Below, piece after piece: positions 17,728-26,893 of a stretch of 64,000 nt of DNA. The notes under the pieces were generated by a model. The model ran no database searches. It was not told where the DNA came from and worked only from the letters and a program-made list of their open reading frames with translations. This stretch comes from JAIQFL01 sp035295745 (lineage in GTDB: Bacteria; Acidobacteriota; Terriglobia; Bryobacterales; Bryobacteraceae), in assembly GCA_035295745.1 (NCBI GenBank), contig DATGIL010000023.1:310001-374000 (forward strand). Direction: 5' to 3'. The position numbers and the translations under genes are program-made. Within the stretch, counting starts at the first letter, position 1. Each line of letters begins with the position of its first letter.

Positions 17728-18262
17728 GACCTCGAAAATCACTTATTCGGACCATTATAAACGGGCCAAGGCGATCGTGACCTGCGAGCAGTATGTGATG
17801 ATTCCGGGCTTTGCGGACAAGCCCCTGAAAGTGCCATTCGGCAGCACGTGGAAGGTAATCAACGGGAAGTGGTTTTGGTATGTCGACCAGGAAGCCATCG
17901 CCAGGACACCCTTCGGTCAAATGACTCCGGGGCCGAAAGGTCCCGGCGGCGGGCTGCCCGCAGCCATCCCGGACAATGCCGACTTTGTGATGACCTTGGT
18001 GAAGGTAGACAGAGCGGCGGTGGTTCTCAATCCCGGCGAACCGGACACGGTCACGATCAAGAATGGCGCCCCGGGGCTTGTAGACATCTCCCTGGCAAGC
18101 AAAATCCCTGGAATCGAAGCTACGCTCGACCATACCAATTTGAAGGTCGGCGATCATGCTGTATTGACACTGAAGGCCGGCGAAGGCGCCAAGTCCGGCA
18201 CCATCACCATCCAGGTGGATCCGACGGGACAAACCATTCCGATCCAAGTCACTGTACGGTGA
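17498..18262 (+). CDS. Secreted protein of unknown function
   Basis: 254 residues. The ATG at 17498 has AGGTGA upstream and opens a signal peptide (YSLLALFAVCAAAQ). A globular region (DQALRARITEFYQDHVKQEFRKAEALV, then SKITYSDHYKRAKAIV and GSTWKVINGKWFWYVDQ) looks like an NTF2/SnoaL-like cone, and a C-terminal beta-sandwich (about 165-254) ends in TITIQVDPTGQTIPIQVTV. This two-domain layout seems to be typical of Solibacter-type genomes; no function is known. Confidence 0.75.
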   Translation: MHRYSLLALFAVCAAAQDTGEALTNPPSRVDQALRARITEFYQDHVKQEFRKAEALVAPDTKEYFYSHNKPGYLSCETSKITYSDHYKRAKAIVTCEQYVMIPGFADKPLKVPFGSTWKVINGKWFWYVDQEAIARTPFGQMTPGPKGPGGGLPAAIPDNADFVMTLVKVDRAAVVLNPGEPDTVTIKNGAPGLVDISLASKIPGIEATLDHTNLKVGDHAVLTLKAGEGAKSGTITIQVDPTGQTIPIQVTVR

Positions 18263-18308
18263 TGGCGCATTGCTATTAGAACGGGACAGTGCGAGTCAGG
18301 TTCGCTCC

Positions 18309-18595
18309 CTCACGGTTGCGGCTCGTAAGCTCCCCAAAAACGTCCGCGCGATACGTGCGCTTACGAGCCGCGCGCGTGAGCAAGCGATGTCCGGATTCTT
18401 CAAAGCTTCTCACGGTCGCGGCTCGTAAGCTCCCCAAATGCGTCCGCGCGATACGTGCGCTTACGAGCCGCGCGTGAGCAAGCGATGTCCCATCGGTCGG
18501 ATTTTTCACAGCTTCGCACGGTCGCGGATCGTAAGCTCCCCAAATACGTCCGCGCGATACGTGCGCTTACGAGCCGCGCGCGTGAGCAAGCGATC
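18309..18595. repeat. Three tandem palindromic repeats
   Basis: Three units start at 18309, 18409 and 18515 (period about 100-106 bases). Each has inverted arms GGCTCGTAAGC and GCTTACGAGCC (11 bases, one mismatch in unit 3) around a spacer holding CGTCCGCGCGATACGTGCG. The linkers GGATTCTTCAAAGCTT and GGATTTTTCACAGCTT show that the linker was duplicated with the unit. Left and right ends (CTCACGGTCGCGGCTCGT and GAGCCGCGCGCGTGAGCAAGCGATGTCC-type) are the same as those amplified inside the permease gene at 27443-27710. The unit fills the whole space between genes at 18263-18613. Confidence 0.9.
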
Positions 18596-18613
18596 TTAGG
18601 CTGGCCTGCCTCT

Positions 18614-18937
18614 TTAGACGGCTTCCACCGCGCCAGTCTGCAACGACGCGAGAATCGCGTTTTGCAGGTCGACCTGCGCCTGGCTGAGCGCGGCCTGAGC
18701 CTGATTGGCGGTCTGGATGGCGGTTTGCTGGTCGGATTGTGCGGCATAGAAAGCGGCGGTCGCGTCGGCCTGGAGCTGTTTGCACTTGGCCGGAACGGTG
18801 ACGGTCGCGTTGGTCTGAGCTGCGGCTGCGGCGGCCGCGGCGTCGCCTGCGGCATGCTGGGCAGCGACATTGGCAGCCGCTGCGGCGAAGAACTTCTGTT
18901 GCGCGGCAGTGACCGCGTCCTGTTGTGCTTGAGTCAT
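18614..18937 (-). CDS. Small alanine/glutamine-rich protein
   Basis: 107 residues, helical and very rich in Ala and Gln, with runs AAAAAAAAQ and repeats of QADATAAFYAAQSDQQ type that predict a long amphipathic or coiled-coil helix. A strong AAGGAGAAGG ribosome-binding site precedes the ATG at 18937. It follows the 165-residue unknown gene on the same strand after 47 bases, so both are probably one operon. No domain was recognised. Confidence 0.65.
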   Translation of the reverse strand: MTQAQQDAVTAAQQKFFAAAAANVAAQHAAGDAAAAAAAAQTNATVTVPAKCKQLQADATAAFYAAQSDQQTAIQTANQAQAALSQAQVDLQNAILASLQTGAVEAV

Positions 18938-18984
18938 ATTTCCTTCTCCTTGGAATCGTGTTGCTTGCCGGACTGGGCAGGAAA

Positions 18985-19482
18985 CTAGCTGACCTGCAGA
19001 TACCAGCCCGGGCCTACCGGCGCGCCAAACTTTTCGTAAGTGTGGCCGTCGGGTTGAGGCGGTGTAGTCATGCCCGAAGGGAACGTATCGCCCTTCAGAG
19101 CCTGATACCACTTGCCGGTGATCAGCACCCCGATCATGATCACATTGGGTTGCGAGTTGGGTTGCGGATTGTCGTAATTGCACGGAACCGCCGGGCCCTC
19201 AGGACAAACCGGCGTCGTGCCGATCTGATAGAACTGGAAGCCGTCCGAATTCGGCGGCGCGACTTCCCACGCCATCGGAGGCACGGGTGGATTACGCCGT
19301 TCCGCCGGAACGTTCTGCCCGCTTTGCATATTCGTCACATAATCGGCATACGCCGAGTGATAGATCGTGATGAGGTCGGCGTTGAGCTTCGCGACCATAG
19401 CTTTTGAGTTAGCGAGGACATTGGCCTGGGCCGCCTGTAGCGAAGTCTGCGCGATCCCTGACGCGATTGGACTGGTACTCAT
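18985..19482 (-). CDS. Protein of unknown function
   Basis: 165 residues. The N-terminal half is helical (SLQAAQANVLANSKAMVAKL, ADLITIYHSAYADYVTNM); the C-terminal half is proline-rich with a pair of cysteines (TTPVCPEGPAVPCNYDNP) and a hydrophobic strand VIMIGVLITGKWYQAL. No signal peptide. The GGAGATGCA before the ATG at 19482 fits a ribosome-binding site. The next gene on the strand is the 107-residue protein. A similar pairing of small helical proteins might point to a secreted or virion-like structure, but nothing proves it. Confidence 0.65.
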   Translation of the reverse strand: MSTSPIASGIAQTSLQAAQANVLANSKAMVAKLNADLITIYHSAYADYVTNMQSGQNVPAERRNPPVPPMAWEVAPPNSDGFQFYQIGTTPVCPEGPAVPCNYDNPQPNSQPNVIMIGVLITGKWYQALKGDTFPSGMTTPPQPDGHTYEKFGAPVGPGWYLQVS

Positions 19483-19876
19483 TGCATCTCCTGCCCTCCA
19501 GATTAGGAGACGGTCCGTTGGCTGGCTTGCGGGTTTGTCTGTAAGTGACTCATGAGATTGAGTAAATTATCTTGAAAGTCCGGTGACCGTCTTGTAGAAC
19601 TCCTCGCAAGACGGCTTGAGAGGCGAGACGAACTGTGAGGTGAGCGTTTTTCGGGGCGATCGTCTATCGTCAGCGCCGGCACTCCGAAATCTCAGGTGGG
19701 CCATCGCCCTGGCTGCCCCTCGCAATCCTCAGGTGACTCGCTCCGACCTCGTCCTTCAGGCCGACCCGCGCACCCTTGTTCAGCCTAGCGACACACCTGC
19801 CTGCCAGCGGCGGTGCAGGCGCGGAACCACCACTGCCACTGCCACGCACCCCGCACTTCTAGTACATTGGACATCA

Positions 19877-21547
19877 GTGCCAGAGAACCCTTCGAACACC
19901 GGGGCCGCTACGGCCATCAGCTCCAGCTTGGGCCTTTCGGGACTACAGGCATTGCTCGAATCGGCCCGGCTCTTGAATTCCTCTTTGAGCCTGGAGGACC
20001 TGCTGCGACACCTTCTGCGCACCGTGATGGGGCGCCTGTTGGTCACAAGAGGCGTCGTCGCGATCGAGGAAGGGGGCGAGATGCGCGTCGCACTCGCTCG
20101 CGGAGTGCCGGGCGTCGCGAAGGGAAGCCTCTTTCGTGAGGCTGAAGCCGCCTCTCTGAAACTCGATCTCGTCTACGCCATCGGTGATTCAGGGAAGACG
20201 GTCGGACTTCTCGCCCTGGGGCGTCCCGCGTTGGGCGACCTCACCACCGAACAACACGAGTTGCTGCTCGGCATGCTGGAACTGGCGGCCGTGGCACTGG
20301 CCAACGCACGCGCCCACGAGAAGACCGTCCGCGTGGCGCACTCGCTGGACCAGACCGTCCAGGAACTGCGGGCCATTCTCGATCTGGCCCGAGGACTCGC
20401 CGCCAAAATCGAAGCTGACGAGATCGCCCACCTGCTGGCTCTCACGCTCGCGGGCCGCTGGACCTCGCGCCGCCATGCGGTAGCCGCGTGGCGAAAGGAC
20501 CACAATCCAGTTATCCGCCAACGCGGTATCATTCTGCCCGACCTCGAGACCCTGCAGTCCACAACGCGCGAACTGGTAGAACCTGCCTACACGCAGGCCA
20601 CCCTGCCGCCCACGGTGCATGCCGCGTGGCCGGTCGAGGCCGGTTCAGTGATCTTTCCGATTCGCACCGCGGAGGACACCATCGGCGTGGTGGTATGCGG
20701 CGCACGCGCCACGGGCCTGCCCTATTCGCCGGCTGACCTGGAGTTCGGCGCGGGCCTGATCGCTCAGGCCGCCGTGGCTTTCGAAAACGCCTGGCGGCTT
20801 CAGGAAATCCTGGAACAGAAGAAACTGGAGCAGGAGTTAGCCATCGCCGCCGGGATCCAGGAGAGCCTCTTCCCCTCGAAACTGCCAGCCCTCAACGTGA
20901 CCGATCTGGCGGCACGCAATCGGCAGGCCCGCCATGTAGGCGGCGACTATTACGACGCACTTCCAATGGAGGGCGGCAAGCACATGCTATGCGTTGCCGA
21001 CATCTCAGGCAAGGGATTGCCCGCGGCTCTACTGATGGCCAACATTCAAGCCACCCTCCGTGCCACCATCAGCGCACATCCTTCGCTCGCCGAGTTGGCC
21101 ACTCGTGTAAACGCTCTGTTGCACGCCAATACGCCGTCGAACAAGTTCGCCACCGCCTTCTTCCTGGCCTACGATCCGGAAACCGGGAGCAGCACCTACG
21201 TCAACTGCGGGCATAACGACGGCATCGTACTGCGCGGCAACGGCGAGGTGGAGTTACTGACCACCACCGGGCTGCCCGTCGGGCTCTTTGCGCGCGCCGC
21301 TTATGAAGAAGGCAAGGTCACGCTGCAACCCGGCGACCTGCTCATGATGTATTCCGACGGCGTCACCGAAGCCGAAGACACCAACGACACCGAATTCGGC
21401 ATGGAACGCGTGATCGACGTACTCCGGTCTCATCGTGATGAGCCGGCCGACACGATCGTCGCGCAGATGGTGAGCTGCATCGACGCCTTCGCAGGCACCG
21501 CACCCCAGCACGACGACATTACGCTAATGGTGCTGAAGCGGCTGTGA
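19877..21547 (+). CDS. GAF-domain SpoIIE-type PP2C phosphatase
   Basis: 556 residues from a GTG at 19877; the frame is open upstream to 19616 but that part is arginine/threonine-rich without domain character, so the start is uncertain. Two GAF-like sensor modules (about 15-160 and 180-320) are joined by a coiled coil (NAWRLQEILEQKKLEQELAIAAGIQESLFPS) to a C-terminal PP2C domain of the SpoIIE/RsbU type, with metal-ligand motifs RHVGGDYYD, VADISGKGLPAALLMA, SDGVTEAED and QHDDITLMVL. Such proteins dephosphorylate anti-sigma-factor antagonists in partner-switching. No anti-sigma or STAS gene adjoins. Confidence 0.92.
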   Translation: MPENPSNTGAATAISSSLGLSGLQALLESARLLNSSLSLEDLLRHLLRTVMGRLLVTRGVVAIEEGGEMRVALARGVPGVAKGSLFREAEAASLKLDLVYAIGDSGKTVGLLALGRPALGDLTTEQHELLLGMLELAAVALANARAHEKTVRVAHSLDQTVQELRAILDLARGLAAKIEADEIAHLLALTLAGRWTSRRHAVAAWRKDHNPVIRQRGIILPDLETLQSTTRELVEPAYTQATLPPTVHAAWPVEAGSVIFPIRTAEDTIGVVVCGARATGLPYSPADLEFGAGLIAQAAVAFENAWRLQEILEQKKLEQELAIAAGIQESLFPSKLPALNVTDLAARNRQARHVGGDYYDALPMEGGKHMLCVADISGKGLPAALLMANIQATLRATISAHPSLAELATRVNALLHANTPSNKFATAFFLAYDPETGSSTYVNCGHNDGIVLRGNGEVELLTTTGLPVGLFARAAYEEGKVTLQPGDLLMMYSDGVTEAEDTNDTEFGMERVIDVLRSHRDEPADTIVAQMVSCIDAFAGTAPQHDDITLMVLKRL

Positions 21548-21555
21548 GCTGATCG

Positions 21556-21747
21556 TCAGTCTCCGCTCGGCACCTTCTCCGCGTGGTCGATGACGAGCAT
21601 TTCCAATACGGCTTTCTGAGATTCCAGCTTGAGACCGAGTGTTCCGCAGAGCTGTAAAGACGGGATTTCTTCTCGCGGTGGTGTCATTTTCTGCTGCGCC
21701 ATCTGAGTTGGGAAAGCCCGTTTGCCAAGGCGTACGGCCAGTCGCAT
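21556..21747 (-). pseudogene. C-terminal remnant of a TIGR03435 protein
   Basis: The last about 35 codons of a 63-codon frame read PSLQLCGTLGLKLESQKAV... ending VIDHAEKVPSGD. This matches the conserved end of TIGR03435 proteins, where a sequence of the form GLKLESQKxPVEVLVIDHxEKP closes the protein. That family is expanded almost only in Solibacter-type Acidobacteriota. The rest of the usual 250-300 residues is missing, and the upstream part of the frame is not related. The gap 21548-21872 holds nothing else that I can identify. Confidence 0.7.
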
Positions 21748-21872
21748 CTTTTGGTGACAGTAGAGGCTTGCAGCTCCCGAAAAGTCTGCCCGAGCTTAAA
21801 ACTTGCGAAGTGGGCAGTCCATCACAATCACCCCCGTTGGAACCATCTCGAATCCGCTGGTGTCTAACGCGC

Positions 21873-22637
21873 ATGTTCGAAGTCCGCCAACTGACGAAGT
21901 ACTACACCGGCATCCCGGTAGTCGACCAGGTGAGCTTCTCCATCCGCCCTGGACAGATCCTGGGTTACCTGGGCCCCAACGGCGCCGGGAAAAGCACTAC
22001 TGTGAAAATGCTCACCGGATTGATTGAGCCATCCTCCGGCCAGATCCTGTTCCATGGAAGCGATGTGGGCGGCGATCTGCTGGCGTTTCAAGAACGCCTG
22101 GGCTACGTGCCGGAAGAGCCGCACCTCTATCCGCATCTCAGCGGCCGCGAGTACCTTCAGTTGGTGGGGCGAATCCGCGGCCTGAAGCGGCGCGTGCTCG
22201 AGCCGCGCATGGACGAACTGATCCGTCTGTTTGGCCTCTGGGAAGACCGCCATTCCGCTCTGACATCCTACTCCAAGGGCATGCGGCAAAAGATCCTCCT
22301 CTCCGCCGCACTGCTCCACGACCCCGAATTGCTAATCCTCGATGAGCCGTTCTCCGGCCTGGATGTGAATGCCGCAATGATCCTGCGCAGTCTGCTCAAA
22401 GCGCTCTCCGGCCGCCAGAAGATGGTGCTCTACAGCTCGCACGTTCTCGAAGTCGTGGAGAAGGTCTGCGACACAGTGCTCATCCTGCGGAAAGGCCAGG
22501 TGGTGGCGCACGACTCGGTGGCGCGCCTGCGCGAGATGATGTCCGAGTCCTCGCTGGAGGGAGTCTTCTCGCAACTCACGCAAGCCGATGACAGCGACGC
22601 GATTGCCGAGCAAATACTCGAGGTGGTGGCGCGATGA
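21873..22637 (+). CDS. ABC transporter ATP-binding protein
   Basis: 254 residues. Walker A GPNGAGKST (34-42), Q-loop region YVPEEPHLYPHLSGREYL, signature SYSKGMRQK and Walker B LLILDEPFSGLDV are all present and intact. The family resembles the CcmA/YhaQ group that pairs with ABC-2-type exporters. The ATG at 21873 is chosen since the domain begins directly there; the frame continues upstream but is not conserved. It overlaps the following permease gene as ATGA, so both are made together. Confidence 0.93.
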   Translation: MFEVRQLTKYYTGIPVVDQVSFSIRPGQILGYLGPNGAGKSTTVKMLTGLIEPSSGQILFHGSDVGGDLLAFQERLGYVPEEPHLYPHLSGREYLQLVGRIRGLKRRVLEPRMDELIRLFGLWEDRHSALTSYSKGMRQKILLSAALLHDPELLILDEPFSGLDVNAAMILRSLLKALSGRQKMVLYSSHVLEVVEKVCDTVLILRKGQVVAHDSVARLREMMSESSLEGVFSQLTQADDSDAIAEQILEVVAR

Positions 22638-25600
22638 AGGAGCGCGTTCGAGACTGGCTCGATGAGACCCACGGCCCGGGACTGGAACTGGTGCGCCACT
22701 TCATCGCCCGGTTCTTCGATAGCGAGATGGTGGCGACTCCCGGCGAATGGACCAAGGTCGCGGCAGGCGCCTTTGCCGCATTGATCTCGGTGGGCGTACT
22801 GATCCTGCCACTCTACTGGCAGCGCTACCACCTCCTGCTCTCCGACGCGTCCTCTCCACTCGACTACCGGCAGGGAGTGCGGGACGACATCTCCACCTTC
22901 GTCGCCGTCGCCATGTGGGCCACCACCCTCCTCACCGCAATCCAATGGCAATCCCTGTTCCCCAGTCTCCGCGATTGCCTGGCGCTGGCCTCGCTGCCGG
23001 TCAAGCCGCTCCAGATCTTCCGGGCGAAGTTCAGCGCTCTGCTCCTCATGTTCACGACGCTGGCGCTGACTTTGGCGGTTCCCGCATCGCTCGTGTTCAC
23101 GGCGGCCAGCGCCGGACGATGGCGCGAGAATCCGTCGGTGGCGATCAACTTCGGAGCGACGTTCCTGGCGATTGCGGGTGGATGCGCCTTCGTTTTCTTC
23201 GCCCTGGTGGCACTGCAGGGAATGATGCTCAACCTGCTGCCGGCGCGCTGGTTCGGTTCCGTCTCGACCGCAGTGCAGGGCAGCGTCTGCATTCTGACTC
23301 TCGGGGTGCTGCCGTTTCTGGGAAAACAATTGGCGGGCCCCGCTTTTTGGCCTCCCAACTGGTTTCTCGGGCTTTGGACTGGCGCGATCGGCGCCTCTGA
23401 CGCCGCGCCCCGCACCGCCCTGCTTGCCATGGGACTCGCCCCGGCTATCACTTTGCTCTCTTACTTCCTCAGCTATCACCGTTACCGCCGGCTGCTGCTG
23501 GAATCGCCGGCCGTGCGGGCACGCCGGCGTTGGGACGGGCTTGGTTCACGCCTGCTGGAACTGTGGATCCCCGATCCCCGCGAACAGGCCGCATTCGCCT
23601 TCATCTGGAAGTCGCTGGTGCGCAGCCGCAATCATCGCCTGGTGCTGCTGGTGTATGGCGGGGTCGCGCTGGGATGCATTTTGAATGGACTCTCGGGATC
23701 CTCGGAAGGCCTACTGCACGCTTCCACTGAATCCATGCGACACCTCATGGTGCTGGCGCCGCTCACCGTCTGCATCTTCGTGGTGGCTGCGTTGCGCTAT
23801 CTCTTCTCGTTGCCGGTGGAACTGCGCGCCAACTGGATCTTCCGGACCAACGAGAAGGCGGGCCGTGCGGCCTGGTTCCGCGCTGTCGCGCGCCTCGTCA
23901 TCGCGTTGGGAATCGTCCCGGTCTTCGTAGCGGCTTTCCCGCCCGCTGTCACGGCATTGGGCTTCGCTCGGGCGTGCAAGGCGACTGCCTTGGGGTTGAC
24001 GCTCTCACTGGCGGTATTCGAAGCAATCTTCCGCACATGGCGCAAATTGCCCTTCACCTGTTCGTATCTTCCAGGCAAGCGATCGTTGCTCGCTACGCTG
24101 CGGCCTTATCTGATGGGCATCCCCGCGCTGGCGGCCGTCGGTGAGCTCTTTTTCTACTCGCTGGAAGAGCCGACCGCATTTCTCGCAGTCGAGATCCTGC
24201 TGGCCGCCGCCTGGTGGCGCATGCGGCAGGCGCGCATCAGAGCCTGGGCCCGCACCGCCTTGTGCTATGAAGAGGCGCGTGAACCCGACGTCATGACCTT
24301 GAGCCTCGAATCAGGCCGCGATTCCAAGCTGGATCGTGGTGCGCCGATCCCGGCGCCGGCCCATGAGATGTTCTCCGACAGCATGGTCGCTAGCCGCGGC
24401 TCTGACGCCTTCGCGTGGATGGGCGAGACCGGCGAAGGGGCCGGTGTGCGCTTCTGGTTCGAGACGCTTCTCGAAGACCTCCGTTATGGTCTCCGCCTCA
24501 TTCGCCGCAGCGCGCTGCTCTCCGCGGTGCTCGTCTTGACCCTCACTCTGGGAATCGGGCTGAACGTGGGCATCTTCACGTTGATCGATGCCGTGACTTT
24601 TCGTGCTCGCGTCGACCATCCTGAAAACTTTGTTACGTTGGTCCCGAGCTACACCGGCAGCGAAACATTCGCGGTGCACGGGGCAACCTCGCCCGCAGAC
24701 TATCTGGTCTATCGGGAACGCAGTCGTACGCTCAGTAGCGTGGTCGCCCGCGTTACGCGACCCGTGACCATCGGCGATGATGACCCTGGCTCGTGGGCGG
24801 CCCTGGTTTCGTGCAACTTCTTCCCTGTATACGGACTGCCCCGGGCGAAAGTGGGCCGCCTGTTTCTGCCGTCCGAGTGCGCAGCTCCGGGCGGCGCGCC
24901 GGTGGCAGTCATCGCCGAGGAACTCTGGCGTGACCGCTTTGGCTCCGACCCCGAGATGGTCGGCAAAATCATTCGCGTGAACGATCGCGCTTTCACGGTA
25001 GTGGGAATCGCCCCGGCGCGCTTTGCAGGCCACTTCTTCCGCGCCGTTCTGTGGATTCCCTATACCGCCCAGCCCTACCTCGAAGCGCAAAACATGTTCG
25101 CGGAACCGCAACCGACCTGGGTCGCCCTGGATGGCCGGCTCGCACCGGGAGTCTCCCGGGTGCAAGCGCAGGCGGAGCTTTCGATCATCGCGCGCCAATT
25201 AGATCAGCTCCATTCCGACCGGAAGACCAAACTCGCAGTGACCAACGGCTCTCTATTATCGGCCCTGGTGCAAAAAGACCAGGGTCCCGAAGCCTACTGG
25301 TTGCTGGCCTGCATCATGGGGGCGCTCAGCCTGGTATTGCTGATCACCTGCGCCAATGTAACGACGCTGCTGCTTTCGAAGGCCATGGCACGCCAACGCG
25401 AGATCGCCGTACGCCTGTCCATGGGAGCCGCCCGCGTGCGCCTCTTGCGCATGCTGCTCACCGAGACCCTGCTGATCGCCGGGCTGGCAGGGGCCGCCAG
25501 CATCTGGGTGGCCTATCGTATGCCGCCGATCCTGTACCAGTTCATTGCGAAGCAGCCGCCCGACTTCTCGCTCGCCCCCGACTGGTGGATTTTCGCTTAT

Positions 25601-26875
25601 GCCGCTGGGGCAGTCCTCCTGACCGGAGTCGCCGCGGGTCTCGCCCCGGCGGTGGAGTCCCTGAAGGTCGATCTGGCTTCGGCAATGAAAGGCTCGGCCG
25701 GCGCCACACGCGCCGCCGGTGGCACGCCTCTGCATCGCGTGCTCGTGACCGCGCAGGTGGCTCTGAGCCTGGTGCTGCTGGCAGCTGCCGGATTCGCCGG
25801 ACAGGCATACTGGCACGTCGCCGGCCCCAACTATCCCACCCGCAATATTCTCGTGGTTCCTCTGCGATTCCCGCCGCGCAACACCTACGCCCAGTCGCGA
25901 GCCGAGTTCCGGAGAGTCGCGCAACAGGTGCAGACGCTGCCGGGAGTCGACTCGGTCACTTATGCGGGACAGATTCCCCTGCTGCTCCCCAACATCGTAA
26001 AGGTTCGGTTCCAGGGACAGCCCGCCGACACGGCCCTGCCGGTAAACGTGCAGGACGCGTCGCCAGGGTATTTCCGCACTATGGGAATTCCGCTGGTGAG
26101 TGGCCGCGAGTTCCGCGATTCCGATGTCTCCAACAATCAGTTCTATGTGCCGGCTATCGTGTCCGAGAGCTTCGTCCGCGCGTTTGGATTCCATGGAGAC
26201 CCCACCGGCCAGCACTTCGTAGCTATGCCTGAGACCACGGTCGAAGTCATCGGCGTCGCGAAAGATGTGGCTGCTGCCGACTATCCGGACACGCCGGTGG
26301 CCTACACTTTGAGTGCGATGGCCGGCGATCGCACCTTTGCGCTGGTGCATTTTGGCGCGCCCGCGCAGCAATTCGCGGACACGGTCCGTGCTCGCATCGC
26401 CAGTGTCGATCCCTCCATGGTGATTTCGCCTCGCACGCTGCAGTCGTTCATTGATGACGCGGCTGAAGACGTCTGGCGCGTCGTGGAGTTGGTGCTCACG
26501 CTCGGACTGACGGCGTTCGCGCTTGCCACCACCGGGATCTACGGAGCGGTCGCCTTCACGGTGACGCAGAAGACTCGCGACTTGGGGATTCGCGTGGCCC
26601 TGGGCGCGCAGCGGGTCGATATCTGGCGCGAAGTCTTCCTCTCTGGAGGAAAGCCGGTGGCGCAAGGCTTGGGCGTGGGATTGTGGCTGGCATTTGTTGG
26701 CGCCGCGGCAATCCGCCAGGCATTTCGCTTTACGCCGATTCGCCTCGACACGGGCAGTCCGATGGTCTATATCGGCGCGGTGCTTCTGCTTACCGTTGCG
26801 GCATTGTTGGCCATGCTGGGGCCGGCACGACGCGCGTCGGGTACGGACCCATTAGACGCGCTACGTAGCGAATGA
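22634..26875 (+). CDS. Fusion of an ABC-2-like membrane domain and an ADOP permease
   Basis: 1413 residues in one continuous frame. Residues 1-545 hold about ten hydrophobic helices (for example WATTLLTAIQWQSLFPSL, VVAALRYLFSL, SLAVFEAIFRTW) as in ABC-2/exporter permeases paired with CcmA-like ATPases. After an acidic linker, the region from about residue 611 (LLEDLRYGLRLIRRSALL) is a full MacB/ADOP permease: TM helix LTLTLGIGLNVGIFTLIDAV, periplasmic domain, FtsX motif RQREIAVRLSMGAARVRLL, a second periplasmic domain, and FtsX motif KTRDLGIRVALGAQR, ending DPLDALRSE. It overlaps the ATPase gene, so this ATPase likely drives it. The domain order is unusual. Confidence 0.88.
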   Translation: MKERVRDWLDETHGPGLELVRHFIARFFDSEMVATPGEWTKVAAGAFAALISVGVLILPLYWQRYHLLLSDASSPLDYRQGVRDDISTFVAVAMWATTLLTAIQWQSLFPSLRDCLALASLPVKPLQIFRAKFSALLLMFTTLALTLAVPASLVFTAASAGRWRENPSVAINFGATFLAIAGGCAFVFFALVALQGMMLNLLPARWFGSVSTAVQGSVCILTLGVLPFLGKQLAGPAFWPPNWFLGLWTGAIGASDAAPRTALLAMGLAPAITLLSYFLSYHRYRRLLLESPAVRARRRWDGLGSRLLELWIPDPREQAAFAFIWKSLVRSRNHRLVLLVYGGVALGCILNGLSGSSEGLLHASTESMRHLMVLAPLTVCIFVVAALRYLFSLPVELRANWIFRTNEKAGRAAWFRAVARLVIALGIVPVFVAAFPPAVTALGFARACKATALGLTLSLAVFEAIFRTWRKLPFTCSYLPGKRSLLATLRPYLMGIPALAAVGELFFYSLEEPTAFLAVEILLAAAWWRMRQARIRAWARTALCYEEAREPDVMTLSLESGRDSKLDRGAPIPAPAHEMFSDSMVASRGSDAFAWMGETGEGAGVRFWFETLLEDLRYGLRLIRRSALLSAVLVLTLTLGIGLNVGIFTLIDAVTFRARVDHPENFVTLVPSYTGSETFAVHGATSPADYLVYRERSRTLSSVVARVTRPVTIGDDDPGSWAALVSCNFFPVYGLPRAKVGRLFLPSECAAPGGAPVAVIAEELWRDRFGSDPEMVGKIIRVNDRAFTVVGIAPARFAGHFFRAVLWIPYTAQPYLEAQNMFAEPQPTWVALDGRLAPGVSRVQAQAELSIIARQLDQLHSDRKTKLAVTNGSLLSALVQKDQGPEAYWLLACIMGALSLVLLITCANVTTLLLSKAMARQREIAVRLSMGAARVRLLRMLLTETLLIAGLAGAASIWVAYRMPPILYQFIAKQPPDFSLAPDWWIFAYAAGAVLLTGVAAGLAPAVESLKVDLASAMKGSAGATRAAGGTPLHRVLVTAQVALSLVLLAAAGFAGQAYWHVAGPNYPTRNILVVPLRFPPRNTYAQSRAEFRRVAQQVQTLPGVDSVTYAGQIPLLLPNIVKVRFQGQPADTALPVNVQDASPGYFRTMGIPLVSGREFRDSDVSNNQFYVPAIVSESFVRAFGFHGDPTGQHFVAMPETTVEVIGVAKDVAAADYPDTPVAYTLSAMAGDRTFALVHFGAPAQQFADTVRARIASVDPSMVISPRTLQSFIDDAAEDVWRVVELVLTLGLTAFALATTGIYGAVAFTVTQKTRDLGIRVALGAQRVDIWREVFLSGGKPVAQGLGVGLWLAFVGAAAIRQAFRFTPIRLDTGSPMVYIGAVLLLTVAALLAMLGPARRASGTDPLDALRSE

Positions 26876-26893
26876 GCTGCGTCGGGGATCGCC

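Noticed and set aside
18309..18595. CRISPR array
   Set aside because: The units are about 100 bases with duplicated linkers, no unique spacers and no cas genes.
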